The notes beneath the pieces are model-generated. The model made no database searches and had not been told where the DNA came from. It was given only the letters and a program-made list of their open reading frames with translations. DNA of 64,000 nucleotides from Piscinibacter sp047600445 (GTDB lineage Bacteria > Pseudomonadota > Gammaproteobacteria > Burkholderiales > Burkholderiaceae_C): positions 62,001-126,000 of the forward strand of contig NZ_JASGKT010000001.1 in assembly GCF_047600445.1 (NCBI RefSeq), given 5' to 3'. How positions within the stretch are numbered: the first letter of the stretch is position 1; each line of letters opens with the position of its first letter. Shown here one piece after another: positions 1 to 8,633 of the stretch. A program made the position numbers and the translations under genes.

Positions 1-95
1 ACCGCGACGGCAAGCTGCGCCACGTGCACCGCGGCTACCGCGACGGCTACGAGCTGACCTACGACCAGCAGGTGCGCGAGCTGCTGAAGGCATGA
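1..95 (+). CDS. Thioredoxin-like (TlpA/ResA type) protein, C-terminal end only
   Basis: Only the last 30 codons are in the window; the frame begins at base 3 and stops with TGA at 93-95. The residues GKLRHVHRGYRDGY followed by a short amphipathic helix ending in ELLKA match the last strand and helix of TlpA/ResA-like periplasmic thioredoxins, where a conserved GxL-hxGY turn precedes the final helix. The redox CxxC motif lies outside the window, so activity cannot be judged. The stop overlaps the next start (ATGA), which makes it the upstream member of the DUF4266/DUF3570 operon. A thioredoxin gene next to DUF4266 and DUF3570 genes is a recurring arrangement in proteobacteria. The identity rests on a short stretch and is moderate. 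Confidence 0.55.
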   Translation, partial: RDGKLRHVHRGYRDGYELTYDQQVRELLKA

Positions 96-346
96 TGGAC
101 ACAAAACGCTCCGCCTTCCTCGCCGCGCTGGGCGCCACGGCCCTGCTGGCCGGCTGCTCGTCGTGGCGCATGCCCTCGCTGCCCGAGCCCTGGGTCAAGC
201 CCTACGAGCGCGAGCGCCTGGCCGACCCGATCATGAAACCCGGCAGCGACGGCCTGGCCGCGCGGCACCGCGAGCACGTGCTGGTGGTGCGCGAGGCGGC
301 GCGCGGCGCGAACTCGGCGCAAGGAGGCGGCTGTGGCTGCAATTGA
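92..346 (+). CDS. DUF4266-family small lipoprotein
   Basis: An 84-residue protein whose N-terminus is a lipoprotein signal: a Lys/Arg start, a hydrophobic stretch and the lipobox LLAGC, with lipidation expected at Cys22. The mature part has the family hallmarks WVKPYER, LADPIM and a C-terminal Gly/Cys tail (GGGCGCN). DUF4266 proteins are small, have no proven function and nearly always precede a DUF3570 gene, as here. The ATGA overlap with the thioredoxin gene implies translational coupling. The Cys-rich end beside a thioredoxin gene suggests a disulphide- or metal-dependent role in the envelope, but that is inference. Two consecutive ATGs begin the gene and either could serve. Confidence 0.85.
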   Translation: MMDTKRSAFLAALGATALLAGCSSWRMPSLPEPWVKPYERERLADPIMKPGSDGLAARHREHVLVVREAARGANSAQGGGCGCN

Positions 347-349
347 CAG

Positions 350-429
350 CCCCCCCCGGAGCGCCCGTGGCGCGCCCCCCAGGGGGGCGCCGCCAGCGGC
401 CCGGCAAAGCCGGTTCCGCGGCGGCCGCT
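350..429 (+). repeat. Intergenic stem-loop repeat, copy 1
   Basis: About 80 bases filling the gap between the DUF4266 and DUF3570 genes. It reappears in inverse orientation at 24081-24164 between napG and napA. The distal 45 bases (GGGGGCGCCGCCAGCGGCCC, then GGCAAAGCCGGTTCCGCGG and a short tail) are almost identical in both copies. The proximal part differs in sequence but keeps its pairing: here GGAGCGCC pairs imperfectly with GGCGCGCC across CGT, and a C-run faces a G-run. A third hairpin is CCGGC-AAA-GCCGG. Sequence change with retained pairing suggests an element selected for structure, of the REP/mobile-hairpin type. Confidence 0.75.
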
Positions 430-448
430 CGACGCGTATCGGGCCCGC

Positions 449-1546
449 ATGACCGGACTCTCCGGCATTTGGCAACGAGTGGCGGGTTTGTTCGGCAGCC
501 TGCTCGCGGTGGGCGGCGCCAAGGCGATCGAACTGCCCGAAGACCGCGCCGAGGGCCTGTACCACCTCTACAAGGGCGGCGGCGTCACCGCCGACGGGCC
601 GGCGCTGCTGGTGCGCAAGAGCCTGGCCGACAAGGTCTCGCTGTCGGGCTCGTACTACGTCGACGCGGTCAGCAATGCCTCGATCGACGTGGTCACCACC
701 GCCAGCCCCTTCAAGGAGACGCGCAAGGCCTACGACTTCGGCGTCGACTACGCCTACCGCGACTCGCTGATGACGCTGGGCGTCTACCGCAGCAAGGAGC
801 CCGACTACCAGGCCGACAGCGTCAGCATCGACGTGGCGCAGGAGGTCTACGGCAACATGACCACCGTGGCGCTGGGCTTCACGCGCGGCGTCGACAAGGT
901 GTTCAAGGCCGGCGAGCCGAGCTTCTCCGACAGCGCCAAGCACTGGCAGTACCGCCTGGGCATCACGCAGGTGCTGACGCCGCGCCTGCTGGGCAGCGCC
1001 AACCTCGAGGTGGTGTCGGACGACGGCTACCTCGGCAACCCCTATCGCGTGGCGCGCGTCTACGGCGCCACGGTGGCCGAGCGCAACCCGCGCACGCGCA
1101 CCAGCCGCGCGCTGAAGTTCAAGCTGATCGGCGACCTCGGCGAGCGCAACGCCGCGCGCGTCGAGTACCGCTACTTCTGGGACACCTGGGACATCAAGGC
1201 GCACACGCTGGAGGCCGGCTACAGCCGCTACGTCGGCAGCGACTGGCTGGCCGACGGCTTCGTGCGCTTCTACAAGCAGGGGCAGGCGCTGTTCTATTCC
1301 GACAACGCCACCAGCGAGACGCTGTACCTGTCGCGCAACCGCCAGCTCAGCGCCTTCCGCAGCTTCGGCCTGGGCGGCAAGCTGAGCTACACGGCCCGGC
1401 GCGTGCCCGGCCAGTACGAGCTGAAGATCGTCGGCGCCATCGAGCGCATCCGCTTCAACTACGGCAACTTCACCGACCTGCGCACCGGCAAGGCCTACGA
1501 CTTCGACGCCAACCTGCTGCAGTTGTACGTGACGGCCACCTTCTGA
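449..1546 (+). CDS. DUF3570 family protein
   Basis: A 365-residue protein with a weak N-terminal hydrophobic segment ending in AKA, probably a signal peptide. It then carries the DUF3570 opening LPEDRAEGLYHLYKGGGV and a long series of alternating polar/aromatic segments (SGSYYVDAVS, YDFGVDYAYRDS, GVYRSKEPDY, ARVEYRYFWDTW) that end in an aromatic residue, LYVTATF. Such a pattern and a terminal Phe are typical of outer-membrane beta-barrels. The family is uncharacterised and travels with DUF4266, thioredoxin and often ApbE genes. The ATG at 449 was chosen because the leader and family start follow it directly. Function is unknown; an outer-membrane partner of the DUF4266 lipoprotein is inferred. 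Confidence 0.85.
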   Translation: MTGLSGIWQRVAGLFGSLLAVGGAKAIELPEDRAEGLYHLYKGGGVTADGPALLVRKSLADKVSLSGSYYVDAVSNASIDVVTTASPFKETRKAYDFGVDYAYRDSLMTLGVYRSKEPDYQADSVSIDVAQEVYGNMTTVALGFTRGVDKVFKAGEPSFSDSAKHWQYRLGITQVLTPRLLGSANLEVVSDDGYLGNPYRVARVYGATVAERNPRTRTSRALKFKLIGDLGERNAARVEYRYFWDTWDIKAHTLEAGYSRYVGSDWLADGFVRFYKQGQALFYSDNATSETLYLSRNRQLSAFRSFGLGGKLSYTARRVPGQYELKIVGAIERIRFNYGNFTDLRTGKAYDFDANLLQLYVTATF

Positions 1547-1563
1547 GTCGACAAAAGAACACC

Positions 1564-2148
1564 ATGCCGCTCTTCCACCGCCTCCACCGCGCGCTCGCCG
1601 GCCTTGCGCTGGCGCTCGCCGCGCTGCCCTCCCTCGCCCAACCCGCCGCCCAGCCGGCGGCCGCACCGGCCAGCGCGGCGCCCGCCGCCAGCGCGCCGGC
1701 ATCGGGCGCGCTCGACACGCGCGTCCAGGAGGTCAAGGGCGACGTGATCCGCCTGAACCGCGACCTGCTGGTGCTGGAGGAGGAACTGCTGTTCCCCGCC
1801 AACACGCAGGTGGCCCTGTTCGTCTCGATGGACGTGGGCAAGCTGTTCCAGCTCGATTCGGTGCAGATCCGGCTCGACGACAAGCCGGTGGCCAACTACC
1901 TCTACACGCCGCTGGAAGTGACCGCGCTGCACCGCGGCGGCGTGCAGCGCATCTACCTCGGCAACCTGCGCGCCGGCACGCACGAGCTGGTGGCCTTCTT
2001 CACCGGCCAGGGCCCGCACGAGCGCGACTACAAGCGCGGCGCGACGATCAAGTTCGACAAGGGCACCGAGCCCAAGTACATCGAGCTGCGCATCAAGGAC
2101 TCCACCGGCAAGCTGCAGCCCGAGTTCGACGTCAAGGTCTGGCAGTAG
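1564..2148 (+). CDS. Conserved exported protein of unknown function
   Basis: A 194-residue protein with a signal peptide (LALALAALPSLAQ), then a low-complexity Ala/Pro linker to about residue 50, then a compact domain rich in beta strands (VALFVSMDVGKLF, VQIRLDDKPVANY, TPLEVTALHRGGVQRIYLG, TIKFDKGTEPKYIEL). Relatives in other proteobacteria are conserved hypotheticals, some misannotated as AraC regulators; no DNA-binding motif is present here. It lies 17 bases after the DUF3570 stop and two bases before the first candidate start of the TPR gene, so it is cotranscribed and probably works in the periplasm with the TPR and TolQR-like proteins. Confidence 0.7.
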   Translation: MPLFHRLHRALAGLALALAALPSLAQPAAQPAAAPASAAPAASAPASGALDTRVQEVKGDVIRLNRDLLVLEEELLFPANTQVALFVSMDVGKLFQLDSVQIRLDDKPVANYLYTPLEVTALHRGGVQRIYLGNLRAGTHELVAFFTGQGPHERDYKRGATIKFDKGTEPKYIELRIKDSTGKLQPEFDVKVWQ

Positions 2149-2156
2149 GCGTGCGC

Positions 2157-4052
2157 ATGTCCGTGAAACCCCTGCTGGCCGCCGCCGCGCTGCTCGCCTG
2201 CGCGGCCGCCGGCGCCGCGCCGCCCAGACCCTGGCCGGTGCCGGCCAACGAGTCGGCGCGCCCGGTCGAGGCGCCGCACTACGGCGACGCGCTGTTCCAT
2301 TTCTTCCAGGACCGCTACTTCACCTCGATCACGACGCTGATGGCCTCGCAGCAGTTGCAGCGCATCGCGCCGCACGACGACGAGGCCGAGGTGCTGCGCG
2401 GCGGCATGCTGCTGTCGTACGGGCTGCACCAGGAGGCGGGCGAGATCTTCACGCGCCTGATCGACCAGGGCACCGCCGCGCCGGTGCGCGACCGCGCCTG
2501 GTTCTACCTCGCCAAGATCCGCTACCAGCGCGGCCTGCTGGCCGAGGCCGAGGACGCCATCGCGCGCGTCGGCGATGCGCTGCCGGCAGCGCTCGAGGAA
2601 GACCGGCTGCTGCTGCAGTCCAACCTGATGATGGCGCGCGGCGACCATGCCGGCGCCGCCGCGCTGCTGGAAAGCGTCGACCAGCGCAGCCCGCTGGGCC
2701 AGTACGCGCGCTTCAACCTCGGCGTCGCGCAGATCAAGAGCGGCGAGGAGGACAAGGGCGTCAAGCTGCTCGAGGCGCTCGGCCGCGCCCCGGCGCCCGA
2801 CGAGGAGATGCGTGCCCTGCGCGACAAGGCCAACCTCGCGCTCGGCTTCGCCGCGCTGCAAGGCGGCAAGCCCGACGAGGCGCGCAACGCGCTGCAGCGC
2901 GTGCGCCTGCACGGCATGCAGTCGAACAAGGCGCTGCTCGGCTTCGGCTGGGCCGCCGCCGAGCTGAAGGAGCCCAAGCTCGCGCTGGTGCCCTGGCTCG
3001 AGCTGGCCGGCCGCGACCCGAGCGACGCCGCGGTGCTGGAGGCGCGCATCGCGATCCCCTACGCCTACGCCGAGCTGGGCGCCTACGGCGAGGCCACCGA
3101 GCAGTACAACAACGCGATCGCCGCCTACGACGGCGAGGCCGTGCGGCTCGACGAGTCGATCGCCGCGATGCGCTCGGGCCAGTTGCTCGACGGCCTGATC
3201 GAGCGCAACCCCGGCGAGGAGATGGGCTGGTTCTGGAGCATCCGCACGCTGCCCGAGATGCCGCACGCCGGCCACCTGGCGCAGGTGATGGCCGGCCACG
3301 AATTCCAGGAGGCGTTCAAGAACTGGCGCGACCTGCGCTTCCTGGACCACAACCTGAAGGACTGGGACGACAAGCTCGGCGTGTTCGGCGACATGCTCGA
3401 CAACCGCCGCCGCGCCTACGCCGAGCGGTTGCCGGCGGTGCAGGCGCAGGCCCGCGCCGTCAACCTGCAGGCCTTGCAGCAGCGCCGCGACGCGGTGGCC
3501 GGCGAGGTCGAGCGCGCGCTGCGCGAGCAGGACCCGCAGGCCTTCGCCAACACGAAGGAACACGAACTGCTGGCAGTGATCGGCGGCCTCAGGCAGGGCC
3601 TGGCCGACGTGGCCGACGCCGCCGAGGCCGAGCGCATCCGCGAGCGCACGCGGCTGGTGTCGGGCGCGCTGACCTGGCGCCTGGCGCAGGAGTACCCGGC
3701 GCGCTCGTGGGAAGCGCAGAAGGACATCAAGACCATCGACGCCGAGCTGGCGCTGGCCGGCGAGCGCGAGGCGGCCGTGGCGCGCGCGCAGGTCGAGGAG
3801 CCGGCGCGCCACGAGGCCTTCGCCAAGCGCATCGCCGAGCTGGGCCAGCGCATCAGGGCGCTGATGCCGCGCGTGGCCGCGCTGTCGGACGAGCAGCGCC
3901 GCGAGGTGCAGGAGATCGCCGCGGCCGAGCTGGGCCAGCAGAAGGAGCGCCTGGGCGTCTACTCGCAGCAGGCGCGCTTCGCGGTGGCGCAGATGTACGA
4001 CCGCGCCACCTCCGGGTCGCAGAAGAAGGACAGCGATGCGCCGGCCCAATGA
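2157..4052 (+). CDS. Exported TPR-repeat protein (Glt-like module)
   Basis: A 631-residue protein with a signal peptide (LLAAAALLACAAAGAA) and many degenerate TPR helical pairs through about residue 350, for example YGLHQEAGEIFTRLI, RGLLAEAEDAIARV and AYGEATEQYNNAI. The last third is charged and helical (LQALQQRRDAVAGEVERALREQ and similar) and may be coiled coil. An ATG at 2157 was taken; an in-frame GTG at 2151 is equally possible. TPR proteins in this position match the GltD/GltE class that assembles with Tol-like motors in Myxococcus. The role here, a periplasmic scaffold, is inferred from the operon. Confidence 0.75.
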   Translation: MSVKPLLAAAALLACAAAGAAPPRPWPVPANESARPVEAPHYGDALFHFFQDRYFTSITTLMASQQLQRIAPHDDEAEVLRGGMLLSYGLHQEAGEIFTRLIDQGTAAPVRDRAWFYLAKIRYQRGLLAEAEDAIARVGDALPAALEEDRLLLQSNLMMARGDHAGAAALLESVDQRSPLGQYARFNLGVAQIKSGEEDKGVKLLEALGRAPAPDEEMRALRDKANLALGFAALQGGKPDEARNALQRVRLHGMQSNKALLGFGWAAAELKEPKLALVPWLELAGRDPSDAAVLEARIAIPYAYAELGAYGEATEQYNNAIAAYDGEAVRLDESIAAMRSGQLLDGLIERNPGEEMGWFWSIRTLPEMPHAGHLAQVMAGHEFQEAFKNWRDLRFLDHNLKDWDDKLGVFGDMLDNRRRAYAERLPAVQAQARAVNLQALQQRRDAVAGEVERALREQDPQAFANTKEHELLAVIGGLRQGLADVADAAEAERIRERTRLVSGALTWRLAQEYPARSWEAQKDIKTIDAELALAGEREAAVARAQVEEPARHEAFAKRIAELGQRIRALMPRVAALSDEQRREVQEIAAAELGQQKERLGVYSQQARFAVAQMYDRATSGSQKKDSDAPAQ

Positions 4053-4056
4053 CGCC

Positions 4057-6882
4057 ATGAGCTTCGCGCTGCGTCCGCTCGCCGCGCTGATGCTCGCCGG
4101 GCTCGCGGCCTGCGCGAGCAAGCCCAAGAGCTACCCCGGCGACGACGAGCCGACGCTGGCCTCGCTGGCCGGCCGCACGGTCGAGGTGCCCAAGGATCGC
4201 GAGATCGTCGCCGACGAGGCGCAGACGATCGCGGCCTACCGCCGCTTCCTCGAGGTGGCGCCCAAGGCGCCGCAGCGCGCCGAGGCGATGCGCCGCCTGG
4301 GCGACCTGGAGATGGACATCGCCGACCAGCGCGCCGCCACCGGCGAGACGGCCGGCGGCAACCCCGACTACCGCGCCGCGGTGAAGCGCTACGAGGACTT
4401 CCTCAAGGCCTACCCCGACGACCGCGGCAACGACCGCATCCACTACCAGCTCGCGCGCGCGCAGGAGCAGGCCGGCGAGCTGGAAACCTCGCTGAAGACG
4501 CTCGACCACCTGGTCGCCAACTACCCGAACACGCTGTACCGCGACGAAGCCAACTTCCGCCGCGGCGAGCTGCTGTTCTCGCTGAAGGACTACGCGCGCG
4601 CCGAGCAGGCCTACGCCAGCGTGCTGGCCACGCCGTACCGCTCGGAGTTCAACGAGCGCGCGCTGTACATGCAGGGCTGGTCGCGCTTCAAGCAGGGCAA
4701 GCTGGAAGAGGCGCTGCAATCCTTCTTCGGCGTGCTCGACGCGCGCGCGCTCGGCCTGGGCGCCGAGGGCAGCCTGGAGACGCTGCCCGGGCTGACGCGC
4801 GCCGACCGCGAGCTGCTGGAAGACACCTTCCGCGTCACCAGCATCAGCCTGGCCAACCTGCAGGGCGCGCAGAGCATCCCGGCCTACATCGACGACCCGA
4901 AGCGGCGCTCCTACGAATACCGCGTCTACGAGCAGCTCGGCGAGCTGTACCTGAAGCAGGAGCGCGTCAAGGACGCCGCCGACACCTTCGGCGCCTTCGC
5001 GCGGCTGCACCCGCTGGACGGCCAGGCGCCGCAGTTGCAGGCGCGCGTGATCGAGATCTACCAGGACAACGGCTTCCCGGCGCTGGCGCTGGACGCGAAG
5101 AAGGACTACGTCTCGCGCTACGGCGCCGACAGCGAATTCCGCCTCGCCAACCCGCCCGGCTGGGCCAAGGCGCAGCCGCTGGTCAAGACGCACCTGACCG
5201 AGCTGGCGCGCCACTACCACGCCAGCGCGCAGAAGAGCAAGGCGAGCGCCGACTACCAGGAGGCGGTGAAGTGGTACCGCGCCTACATCGCCGCCTACCC
5301 CGACGACCCCGAGACCGCGCAGAACAACTTCCTGCTCGCCGAGCTGCTGTACGAGGACAAGCGCCTCGCCGAAGCGGCCGTGGAGTACGAGAAGGTCGCC
5401 TACCGCTACCCCGACCACGCCAAGGCGGCGGACGCCGGCTACGCCGCGCTGCTCGCCTACGCCGGGCAGGAGAAGGCGGCGCAGGGCGAGCAGCTCGCGG
5501 CCTTGCAGCGCGACGGCGTGGACAGCGCGCTGCGCTTCGCCAAGACCTTCCCGAAGGACGCGCGCACCGGCACCGTGCTGACCAACGCCTCGGAGAAGCT
5601 GTTCGCGCTGCGCGACCCCGAGCGCGCTGAAAGCGTGGCGCAGCAGGTGCTGCGGCTCGACCCGCCGGCCGCGCCGGCGCAGCGCCGCGTGGCCTGGACG
5701 GTGGTCTCGCACAGCGCCTTCGACAAGGGCCGCTTCGACGAGGCCGAGAAGGGCTACCGCGAGGTGCTGGCGCTGGTGCCCGAGAAGGACCCGGCGCGCG
5801 GCGAACTGGTCGAGCGCCTCGCCGCCGCGGTCTACAAGCAGGGCGAGAAGGCACGCGCGGCGGGCGACAACGCCGCGGCGATCGGGCACTTCAACCGCGT
5901 CGCCGCCGTCGCGCCGGCCTCGACGACGGTGCGCGCCACCGCGCAGTACGACGCCGCCGCCGCGATGCTGGCGATGCAGGACTGGGAGGGCGCCTCGCGC
6001 TCGCTGGAAGACTTCCGCAGCCGCTTCCCCAACCACCCGTTGCAGGCCGAGGTGGGCAACAAGCTCGCGCTGGCCTACCTGGAGCGCAAGCAGTGGGCCC
6101 AGGCGGCCGGCGAGTTCGAGCGCGTGGCGGCCACCAGCAAGGACCCGAACGTCGCGCGCGAGGCGCAGTGGCAGGCGGCCGAGCTGCACGAGAAGGGCGC
6201 CGACAACCGCCTCGCGCGCGCCAACGCCGCCAAGGCCTACGAACGCTACCTCAGGCAGTACCCGCAGCCGCTGGAGCGCAACCTGGAGGCGCGCGCGCGC
6301 CTGGCCAAGATCGCGCACGCCGACGGCGACCTCAGGCGCGAGACCGCCCTGCTCAAGGAGATCCAGCAGGCCGATCTCACCGGCGGCAGCGCGCGCAGCG
6401 ACCGCACGCGCTACCTCGGCGCGAGCGCGACGCTGGCGCTGGCCGAGCCGGCGGCGGCCGAGTACCGCCGCGTGGCGCTGGTCGAGCCGCTGGCGCGCAA
6501 CCTGAAGACCAAGAAGGCGAAGATGGAAACGGCGCTGAAGGCCTACGCGGCGGCGGCCGACTACGGCGTGGCCGACGTGGTCACCGCGTCGACCTTCCAC
6601 ATCGCCGCGCTGTACCAGGATTTCGGCCAGGCGATGCTGAAGTCGGAGCGGCCGAAGAAGCTCTCCAAGGCCGAGCGCGAGCAGTACGACGTGCTGCTCG
6701 AGGAGCAGGCCTTCCCCTTCGAGGAGAAGGCGATCGAGCTGCACGAAACCAACACGAAGCGGACCTCGCAGGGCATCTACGACAAGTGGGTGAAGCAGAG
6801 CTTCGAGGCGCTGGCGAAGCTGCGCCCGGTGCGCTACGGGAAAGCCGAACGCGCGGAAGGAGTGGTCGATGCGATCCGCTGA
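4057..6882 (+). CDS. Large TPR-repeat lipoprotein (Glt-like module)
   Basis: A 941-residue protein beginning with a lipoprotein signal whose lipobox is LAAC, so it is probably anchored in the outer membrane. Nearly the whole mature chain is TPR-like: repeated pairs of the form YEDFLKAYPDDRGNDR, ANYPNTLYRDEANFRRGELL, YRAYIAAYPDDPETAQNNFL and FRSRFPNHPLQAEV, with the DxA/P spacing of Tol-Pal-type TPRs such as YbgF. The start at 4057 follows the previous stop by four bases; an earlier ATG at 4036 would overlap that gene by 17 bases and bury the signal peptide. It resembles the large TPR proteins of gliding-type envelope complexes. Partner binding is inferred. Confidence 0.75.
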   Translation: MSFALRPLAALMLAGLAACASKPKSYPGDDEPTLASLAGRTVEVPKDREIVADEAQTIAAYRRFLEVAPKAPQRAEAMRRLGDLEMDIADQRAATGETAGGNPDYRAAVKRYEDFLKAYPDDRGNDRIHYQLARAQEQAGELETSLKTLDHLVANYPNTLYRDEANFRRGELLFSLKDYARAEQAYASVLATPYRSEFNERALYMQGWSRFKQGKLEEALQSFFGVLDARALGLGAEGSLETLPGLTRADRELLEDTFRVTSISLANLQGAQSIPAYIDDPKRRSYEYRVYEQLGELYLKQERVKDAADTFGAFARLHPLDGQAPQLQARVIEIYQDNGFPALALDAKKDYVSRYGADSEFRLANPPGWAKAQPLVKTHLTELARHYHASAQKSKASADYQEAVKWYRAYIAAYPDDPETAQNNFLLAELLYEDKRLAEAAVEYEKVAYRYPDHAKAADAGYAALLAYAGQEKAAQGEQLAALQRDGVDSALRFAKTFPKDARTGTVLTNASEKLFALRDPERAESVAQQVLRLDPPAAPAQRRVAWTVVSHSAFDKGRFDEAEKGYREVLALVPEKDPARGELVERLAAAVYKQGEKARAAGDNAAAIGHFNRVAAVAPASTTVRATAQYDAAAAMLAMQDWEGASRSLEDFRSRFPNHPLQAEVGNKLALAYLERKQWAQAAGEFERVAATSKDPNVAREAQWQAAELHEKGADNRLARANAAKAYERYLRQYPQPLERNLEARARLAKIAHADGDLRRETALLKEIQQADLTGGSARSDRTRYLGASATLALAEPAAAEYRRVALVEPLARNLKTKKAKMETALKAYAAAADYGVADVVTASTFHIAALYQDFGQAMLKSERPKKLSKAEREQYDVLLEEQAFPFEEKAIELHETNTKRTSQGIYDKWVKQSFEALAKLRPVRYGKAERAEGVVDAIR

Positions 6883-7609
6883 TGCATGGATCCTCGCCGC
6901 GGCGCTGGCGGCCTCGGGCTGCTCGACGATCGAAAGCGGCATGAAGGCGATCCAGGACACCGTGGTCGCGCCGGTGGCCAAGGCCTTGACGCCCGAGCCG
7001 GCGGCGCCGGCCGCGTCGGCGGCCCCCGCGGCATCGGCGCCGGCCGATCCGGGCCCCACCTTCTCGCCGAACCTGAAGCTGCTGCGCCCCCAGGCGGCCG
7101 TGACGCCGGCCGCGCAGCGCGCCTTCGACGACGCGCTGCGCCTGCTGCGCGCCGGTCGCGGCGACGAGGCCGAACGCGCCTTCAAGGCGCTGGCGCAGTC
7201 CAACCCGGAGTTGGGCGGGCCGCACGCCAACCTGGGCCTGATCTACCGCCAGGCCGGCAAGTTCGACGAATCGGTCGCCGCGCTGGAGCGCGCCGTCGAG
7301 GCCAGCCCCGACCAGCCGGTCTACCTGAACCAGCTCGGCATCAGTCGCCGCCACGCCGGCCAGTTCGCCAAGGCCCGCGAGGCCTACGAGCGCGCGCTGT
7401 CGCTGGACCCGAACTACGCCGCCGCGCAGCTCAACCTCGGCATCCTGTTCGACCTCTACCTGGGCGACGGCGCGCGCGCGCTGGCCGCCTACGAACGCTA
7501 CGCCGAGCTGTCCGGCGGCAAGGACGCCACGGTGGCCAAGTGGGTCACCGACCTGAAGAACCGCAAGCCGGCGCAAGGCAACGCGCCGGCGAAGAAGGAG
7601 CAGTCATGA
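6869..7609 (+). CDS. TPR lipoprotein (AglT/GltE-like)
   Basis: A 246-residue protein with a lipobox-like LAASGC ending, an Ala/Pro linker to about residue 65, then four clear TPR units: LLRAGRGDEAERAFKALAQ, LGLIYRQAGKFDESVAALE, LGISRRHAGQFAKAREAYE and LNLGILFDLYLGDGARAL. AAGGAG sits just upstream of the start, which overlaps the preceding gene by 14 bases. It matches in size and layout the outer-membrane TPR lipoprotein AglT/GltE of the Myxococcus motility complex and YbgF-like Tol accessories. Role inferred: linking the large TPR lipoprotein to the inner-membrane motor encoded next. Confidence 0.75.
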   Translation: MRSADAWILAAALAASGCSTIESGMKAIQDTVVAPVAKALTPEPAAPAASAAPAASAPADPGPTFSPNLKLLRPQAAVTPAAQRAFDDALRLLRAGRGDEAERAFKALAQSNPELGGPHANLGLIYRQAGKFDESVAALERAVEASPDQPVYLNQLGISRRHAGQFAKAREAYERALSLDPNYAAAQLNLGILFDLYLGDGARALAAYERYAELSGGKDATVAKWVTDLKNRKPAQGNAPAKKEQS

Positions 7610-7935
7610 AGCACGCGATCGCTTCCGCCCTGCTCGCGCTCGCCTGCGGCGCGGCGCTGGCGCAGGGCGCGAAGAAGCCGGCCGCCCCGGCAGCAGCCGC
7701 GTCGGCGCCGGCCGCCGCCGCGCCGGTGCAGGACAGCGCCGCCATCGACCGCCAGCAGATCATCGGCAACCGCGAGCTGCCCAAGGTGCTGTACATCGTG
7801 CCGTGGAAGAAGCCGCTGCCCGGCGACCTGGCCGGCCGCCCCGGCGGCGGCGTGCTCGACGAGGCGCTCGCGCCGGTCGACCGCGACGTGTTCCGCCGCC
7901 AGGTCCAGTACGACGCGCAGATCGCGCCGAAATAA
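7606..7935 (+). CDS. Small exported protein of unknown function
   Basis: A 109-residue protein with a clear signal peptide cut after ALAQG, an Ala/Pro-rich stretch, and a conserved-looking C-terminal half (IIGNRELPKVLYIVPWKKP, then a Pro/Gly turn and VFRRQVQYDAQI). Its start overlaps the TPR lipoprotein stop (ATGA). The family is not recognised by name, but the motif ELPKVLYIVPWK immediately upstream of TolQ-like genes suggests a dedicated periplasmic accessory of this complex. The next start is 38 bases away, preceded by AGGAG, so it reads as part of the same unit. Confidence 0.65.
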   Translation: MKHAIASALLALACGAALAQGAKKPAAPAAAASAPAAAAPVQDSAAIDRQQIIGNRELPKVLYIVPWKKPLPGDLAGRPGGGVLDEALAPVDRDVFRRQVQYDAQIAPK

Positions 7936-7973
7936 CCCACCCGAATCCAAGAGAGTCTTCACAGGAGTCACCC

Positions 7974-8633
7974 ATGAGCGTGTTCGAGTTTGCCGTCAAG
8001 TTCTTCCAGGACAGCGGCGTCGCCATCTACTTCAGCATCGCGATCATGGCGGTCGGCCTGGCCATCGCCATCGAGCGCTTCGTCTTCCTCAGCCGCGCGC
8101 GCGCCGAGAACCGCCGCCTGTGGGCCAAGGTGCTGCCGATGCTGCAGAACGGCAAGTTCAAGGACGTGCTGAACGTCGCCTCCGGCTCCGACGCCGCGAT
8201 CGGCAAGATCGTCGCCAACGGCCTGGAGCGCATGCAGAGCCCGGCGCGCCGCGAGGACATCGACAACGCGATGGAGGAAGGCATGATGGAAATCGTGCCG
8301 CGCCTCGAGAAGCGCACCCACTACATCGCGACGCTGGCCAACGTGATCACGCTGGTCGGCCTGCTGGGCACCATCATCGGCCTGATCAAGGGCTTCACCG
8401 CGGTGGCGGCGGTCAACCCGGCCGAGAAGGCCGAGTTGCTGTCGGCCTCGATCTCGATCGCGATGAACAACACCGCGTTCGCGCTGTCGGTGGCCATTCC
8501 CTTCCTGCTGATCCACGCCTTCCTGCAGGCGCGCACCAGCGAGATCGTCGACGGCCTGGAGGCCGCCAAGATCAGCTTCCTGAACGTGGTGCAGCGCGTG
8601 CGCAGCGACGCGGCGCCGGCCGCCACGCGATGA
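7974..8633 (+). CDS. MotA/TolQ/ExbB family proton-channel protein (AglR-like)
   Basis: A 219-residue inner-membrane protein with three predicted membrane segments: residues about 15-35 (GVAIYFSIAIMAVGLAIAIE), about 122-142 (ATLANVITLVGLLGTIIGLI) and about 160-185. The GLLGTIIGLI segment and the following Ala/Thr-rich helix with NNTAFALSVAIP are the signature of TolQ/ExbB/MotA subunits, which form a pentameric proton channel around a TolR/ExbD dimer and convert proton flux into movement or energisation of an outer-membrane partner. AGGAG lies at the correct spacing before the ATG. It is followed by two ExbD genes, as in the Myxococcus aglRQS set. Confidence 0.9.
   Translation: MSVFEFAVKFFQDSGVAIYFSIAIMAVGLAIAIERFVFLSRARAENRRLWAKVLPMLQNGKFKDVLNVASGSDAAIGKIVANGLERMQSPARREDIDNAMEEGMMEIVPRLEKRTHYIATLANVITLVGLLGTIIGLIKGFTAVAAVNPAEKAELLSASISIAMNNTAFALSVAIPFLLIHAFLQARTSEIVDGLEAAKISFLNVVQRVRSDAAPAATR

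Noticed and set aside
59..1702. Reverse 547-codon frame across the DUF4266/DUF3570 genes
   Set aside because: No recognisable domain, and it runs through the intergenic repeat and opposite two genes with family signatures.
3853..7230. An 1125-codon reverse open frame opposite the TPR genes
   Set aside because: Low-complexity Arg/Ala/Val/Leu translation without domains, opposite genes with clear TPR repeats and good starts. Treated as a shadow.
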